Assembly: GCF_002205795.1 (NCBI RefSeq)
Contig: NZ_NIUY01000001.1
Span: 434,001 to 498,000, forward strand
DNA: 64,000 nucleotides
Source of the DNA: Chryseobacterium sp. VAUSW3
GTDB taxonomy: Bacteria; Bacteroidota; Bacteroidia; Flavobacteriales; Weeksellaceae
Reading direction: 5' to 3'
Shown here: piece by piece, positions 62,501 to 64,000 of the stretch
Numbering within the stretch: the first letter of the stretch is position 1
How the letters are laid out: each line of letters starts with the position of its first letter
The notes under the pieces: generated by a model
Database searches by the model: none
What the model was told of the DNA's origin: nothing
Seen by the model: only the letters and a program-made list of their open reading frames with translations
Made by a program: the position numbers and the translations under genes

Positions 62501-64000
62501 AGAGGTTTCGTATTCGTAATAGTTATCGGTCGCGTCACTACCGAAACGGATGAAGAATTTAGCGTTCGGGTCCAAACCGTTGCTCTGCGCACCTGCTCTT
62601 ACGTCCTCAGCATGTACAAAAAGTTCAAGATTTTTGTAGCGTCTCATATCTAAAGCCACATTTTTGAAAACCCCGCGAGCAGTCTTAGGCTCAATCGGCG
62701 CGGTTTTCATATAAAGCGACGCTTCATTTTGTCTTTGAGCACCCGCATTTCCACTTAAAACCTGTCTTTCGATTCCCGGAGGAAGTACGTAAGGCGGTTG
62801 GTTTAAACCGTTTTCCTCCAGGTTTACACTACCCACATCGAGGTTTTTGTTGTCTACAGGATTTACACCTTCAGTATCTGTAGTATTGGTTGCAATATCT
62901 TTGGTGTATTTTCTCCAGTCGCTTCTTACCAAATCCAAAGTTCCGAAACGGAGTGTTGCAGTTTGGTCAAATCCTGTTAAAAGCATTCTTGCAAAACGGA
63001 CATTGTTGAGGATTGAAAGGTCTTTTACGCCTCCTTCATTGGCTCCCTGATCAAACTGAGAAACCGGTACTCGGAAAAGATACCATTTATTGGATCCGGT
63101 TTGCCCGTTCTGGAATTTTACTTCCACCTCCTTTTCATCAACAATAAATTTCTGTCCTACAGCAAGGCTGGATTTGTCGAGGTTAATGGTGTATTGGGTA
63201 TAATTTTCGTTCTGATCTAAATTGTAATCGCGGTTTACATCTTCTGCATCAGGAGTCTGTGTGGCCACTTCCAAGGTGTTGCTCTGGGAGTTTCCTTCCG
63301 GATTACGGAAATATTTATAACGTTCCGTAAGCGAAGAAGCCTGTGCTCCCTGGAATTTATCTGAAAGGTAAAATACAAAATCATCGGAAGCCGGATCCGG
63401 AGTATTAAGTACAGGATTAAAGAAGGTGGTTCCGAATTTCGCTGCTTCACCCTGGGCATCCAAACCGTCGTAACCTAAATCCTGAGCGGTTCTTTCTTCA
63501 TTTTCAGTAGAAAAAGCGTACAGAATCGGGAATTGGTTCGGCTGATTTCCCCAGTTTGTTGTCGTTGTATTTGCCGGAACATTCGGAGTCGGCAAGCCGT
63601 TTTCGTACTGCAGTTTTCCGTCTTTAAGTACATCTTCTGACACGTTTCCTAACTGAAGCAAAAGTTTAGGATTTGCACCCAGATTGTTTCCGTCCGCATA
63701 AGGATCCATCATCCAGAATTCAACGTATTCAATGTTTGAGTTGATAAAATTGGATACCGAAATCGGACGCATCAATCCCGCCCATCGTTCTTGGGTGCTT
63801 TCGCTGTTCGGGTTTAAGTTATAAGGTCCTCTCTCGGTCGGGAAATAAGTAATATCGAACGTGTTGGTATAAAGCTGCTCGCCCGCAACGAAATCCCGCG
63901 AATTGTATAATTCCTGAGTCTGAACCCTTCTTGAAGCATGATTTGAAACCGCCTGAGCATTGATTCCGTTGGGTGCTTTGCCACCAATTCCGTAAAATCT
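59537..64000 (-). CDS. sprA: SprA, type IX secretion outer-membrane translocon, C-terminal part (cut by window edge)
   Basis: The frame is open from the right edge (64000), so only the C-terminal 1487 residues are present. The first residues visible include FPTERGPYNLNP, a conserved SprA segment. SprA is the very large beta-barrel (36 strands in F. johnsoniae) through which the type IX system exports folded proteins. The visible part is rich in Asn, Tyr and alternating strands and ends in an aromatic C terminus (TFAGSGGGF). The full gene should be about 2300-2400 codons, so roughly 850 codons lie outside. An in-frame TTG-ATG at 63770-63775 is inside the gene and is not the start. The Plug-like gene (10972-12183) encodes a known kind of partner. 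Confidence 0.95.
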   Translation of the reverse strand, partial: RFYGIGGKAPNGINAQAVSNHASRRVQTQELYNSRDFVAGEQLYTNTFDITYFPTERGPYNLNPNSESTQERWAGLMRPISVSNFINSNIEYVEFWMMDPYADGNNLGANPKLLLQLGNVSEDVLKDGKLQYENGLPTPNVPANTTTTNWGNQPNQFPILYAFSTENEERTAQDLGYDGLDAQGEAAKFGTTFFNPVLNTPDPASDDFVFYLSDKFQGAQASSLTERYKYFRNPEGNSQSNTLEVATQTPDAEDVNRDYNLDQNENYTQYTINLDKSSLAVGQKFIVDEKEVEVKFQNGQTGSNKWYLFRVPVSQFDQGANEGGVKDLSILNNVRFARMLLTGFDQTATLRFGTLDLVRSDWRKYTKDIATNTTDTEGVNPVDNKNLDVGSVNLEENGLNQPPYVLPPGIERQVLSGNAGAQRQNEASLYMKTAPIEPKTARGVFKNVALDMRRYKNLELFVHAEDVRAGAQSNGLDPNAKFFIRFGSDATDNYYEYETSLTYTPKNATSPMEIWPAENSVDILIQNFVDAKLRRDGNSQIQIDDRTEDVEYSALDPNKKIFIKGRPSLGNVTTIMLGVRNKDEVNSKDLVLWVNEIRLSEIENKGGYAGNASVNFNLGDFALVNANASYSTIGFGGISQKPAERAQSTLSAFNVNTTVNVDKFLPEKVGMKIPVNYSYTQTIEDPKYNPLDNDVTFEEAPNKDQLKKVARTYTQQRSIGVVNMRKERMDSNKKPKFYDVENLSLTTVYNDDYYRDVYTKKNYRQYLRGYIDYNYNFKPWVLRPFNKIVSDTAKSYKYLRFIKEVNFNPVPTRFSFRTEIDRNYNELEFRNIEAILNGNTGQDFDVIRNRNFYFGWQYGLGFNFTKSLKLEINSAMRTLNDNLSVNDMNTKSIFADPFRAGRPVLYNHRVQLNYRFPFEYLPYLDFINAELGYGFTYNWNARSTVMTGFVNPETNVTESLGSIGQNTNNIVATSSVDIPKFFGKFKYFQNINTKMQKRKQEIDSLNNVYNLAWQKKNAKRNFKSYKFKNKLNPVQSIAYALTSIKQLDVSYNENNGTVLPGLLSAPNWYGYGQTLGGPTYGFLLGSQADIRRTVIENGWLSNSPYMNDPYTQLKNRNFLANVQIMPVNDFRIDVNFLKNYNSNFIQGGYNVDADSNPANGFQFSFGTDMISYSRTAWTFKTAFTDGKSIYDTMYENARQIYLQTGGVYNPVDFASGKGLGDAYILIPAFQAAVEGKTVNGELTDPKKSGFPLPNWRVTYSGLKNIPFVNSQFSKFDILHGYSSTYTASGIQSSVDYYNVQNNPTAPQTDAFGNEFNPYTFSQVGYVEAFAPLIGADVTMRNNMQFRAQYNRDRMFMLGLVNHTLTEDAGNEYIFGFGYILKDLKMKMNFKGKERTLKSDLNIRGDFSLRDSQTRITNILQNDSQVTGGQRMMSIKLSADYNMSQNFNIRFFYDQLLTKYKISTAFPLSTVRAGLTATFTFAGSGGGF

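Noticed and set aside
63770-63775. A possible start of the SprA gene at TTG-ATG
   Set aside because: The frame is open to the window edge and upstream residues contain conserved SprA segments such as FPTERGPYN, so these codons are internal.

Overview
The window is a 64 kb, AT-rich, densely coding piece of chromosome from a member of the Bacteroidota. It most likely comes from the Flavobacteriia, in the Chryseobacterium/Kaistella group (family Weeksellaceae). This rests on promoters of the Bacteroidota type (TTG, about 19-21 bases, TAnnTTTG), almost no Shine-Dalgarno sites, type IX secretion genes (a Plug-type protein and SprA), families typical of the phylum (DUF3857, DUF4403, DUF3467, YihY), and protein sequences of Chryseobacterium type. 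The genus is inferred. No phage, insertion sequence, CRISPR array or rRNA was seen; this is mostly core genome.

Layout. 1-4220 (+): the end of gmk, a Rossmann-fold protein, nadA, folB and lnt, with palindromic REP-like hairpins on both sides of folB. 4228-10857: a PIF1-like helicase with a C-terminal HTH domain (-), a lipoprotein (+), a YihY membrane protein (-), a gamma-carbonic anhydrase-like protein with a small membrane protein (-), a NifU-type Fe-S scaffold (+) and ferrochelatase (+). 10972-21272 (mostly -): a T9SS Plug-like protein, an MBL-fold hydrolase (+), thioredoxin-like proteins, miaA, a DUF1232 protein, aroC, a large membrane protein, a glycine-zipper lipoprotein, tRNA-Cys and a DUF4403 protein. 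21417-25890 (+): an LLM flavin oxidoreductase, ribB with a degenerate RibA domain, and a two-gene radical-SAM/DUF4130 cassette of the putative DNA modification/repair type.

26074-43184 (-) is the information-processing supercluster. In transcription order it reads rpsU, xer, hpf, tRNA-Thr(TGT), tRNA-Tyr, tRNA-Gly, tRNA-Thr(GGT), tuf, tRNA-Trp, secE, nusG, [beta-barrel gene], rplK, rplA, rplJ, rplL, rpoB, rpoC, DUF3467. The order matches the thrU-tyrU-glyT-thrT-tufB-secE-nusG-rplKAJL-rpoBC block of E. coli, but here it is cut into units by promoters and intrinsic terminators. A foreign-looking outer-membrane gene sits between nusG and rplK. The rpoBC mRNA has a leader of about 300 nt that folds on paper into a closed multi-branched structure.

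43271-64000: an AddA-type helicase-nuclease (+). The rest is on the minus strand: ferritin followed by two DUF3857/transglutaminase-like proteins (one without catalytic residues), three small secreted proteins with L(S/T)xxQ-like signatures, a glycosyltransferase, MalQ with N-terminal starch-binding domains, cysS, folE, and the C-terminal part of the T9SS translocon SprA, which runs off the right edge.

The best candidates for undescribed biology are the radical-SAM/DUF4130 pair (23866-25890), the structured rpoBC leader (34763-34969), the beta-barrel gene inside the nusG-rplK operon (37516-38697), and the small secreted L(S/T)xxQ-like family (50928-54131).
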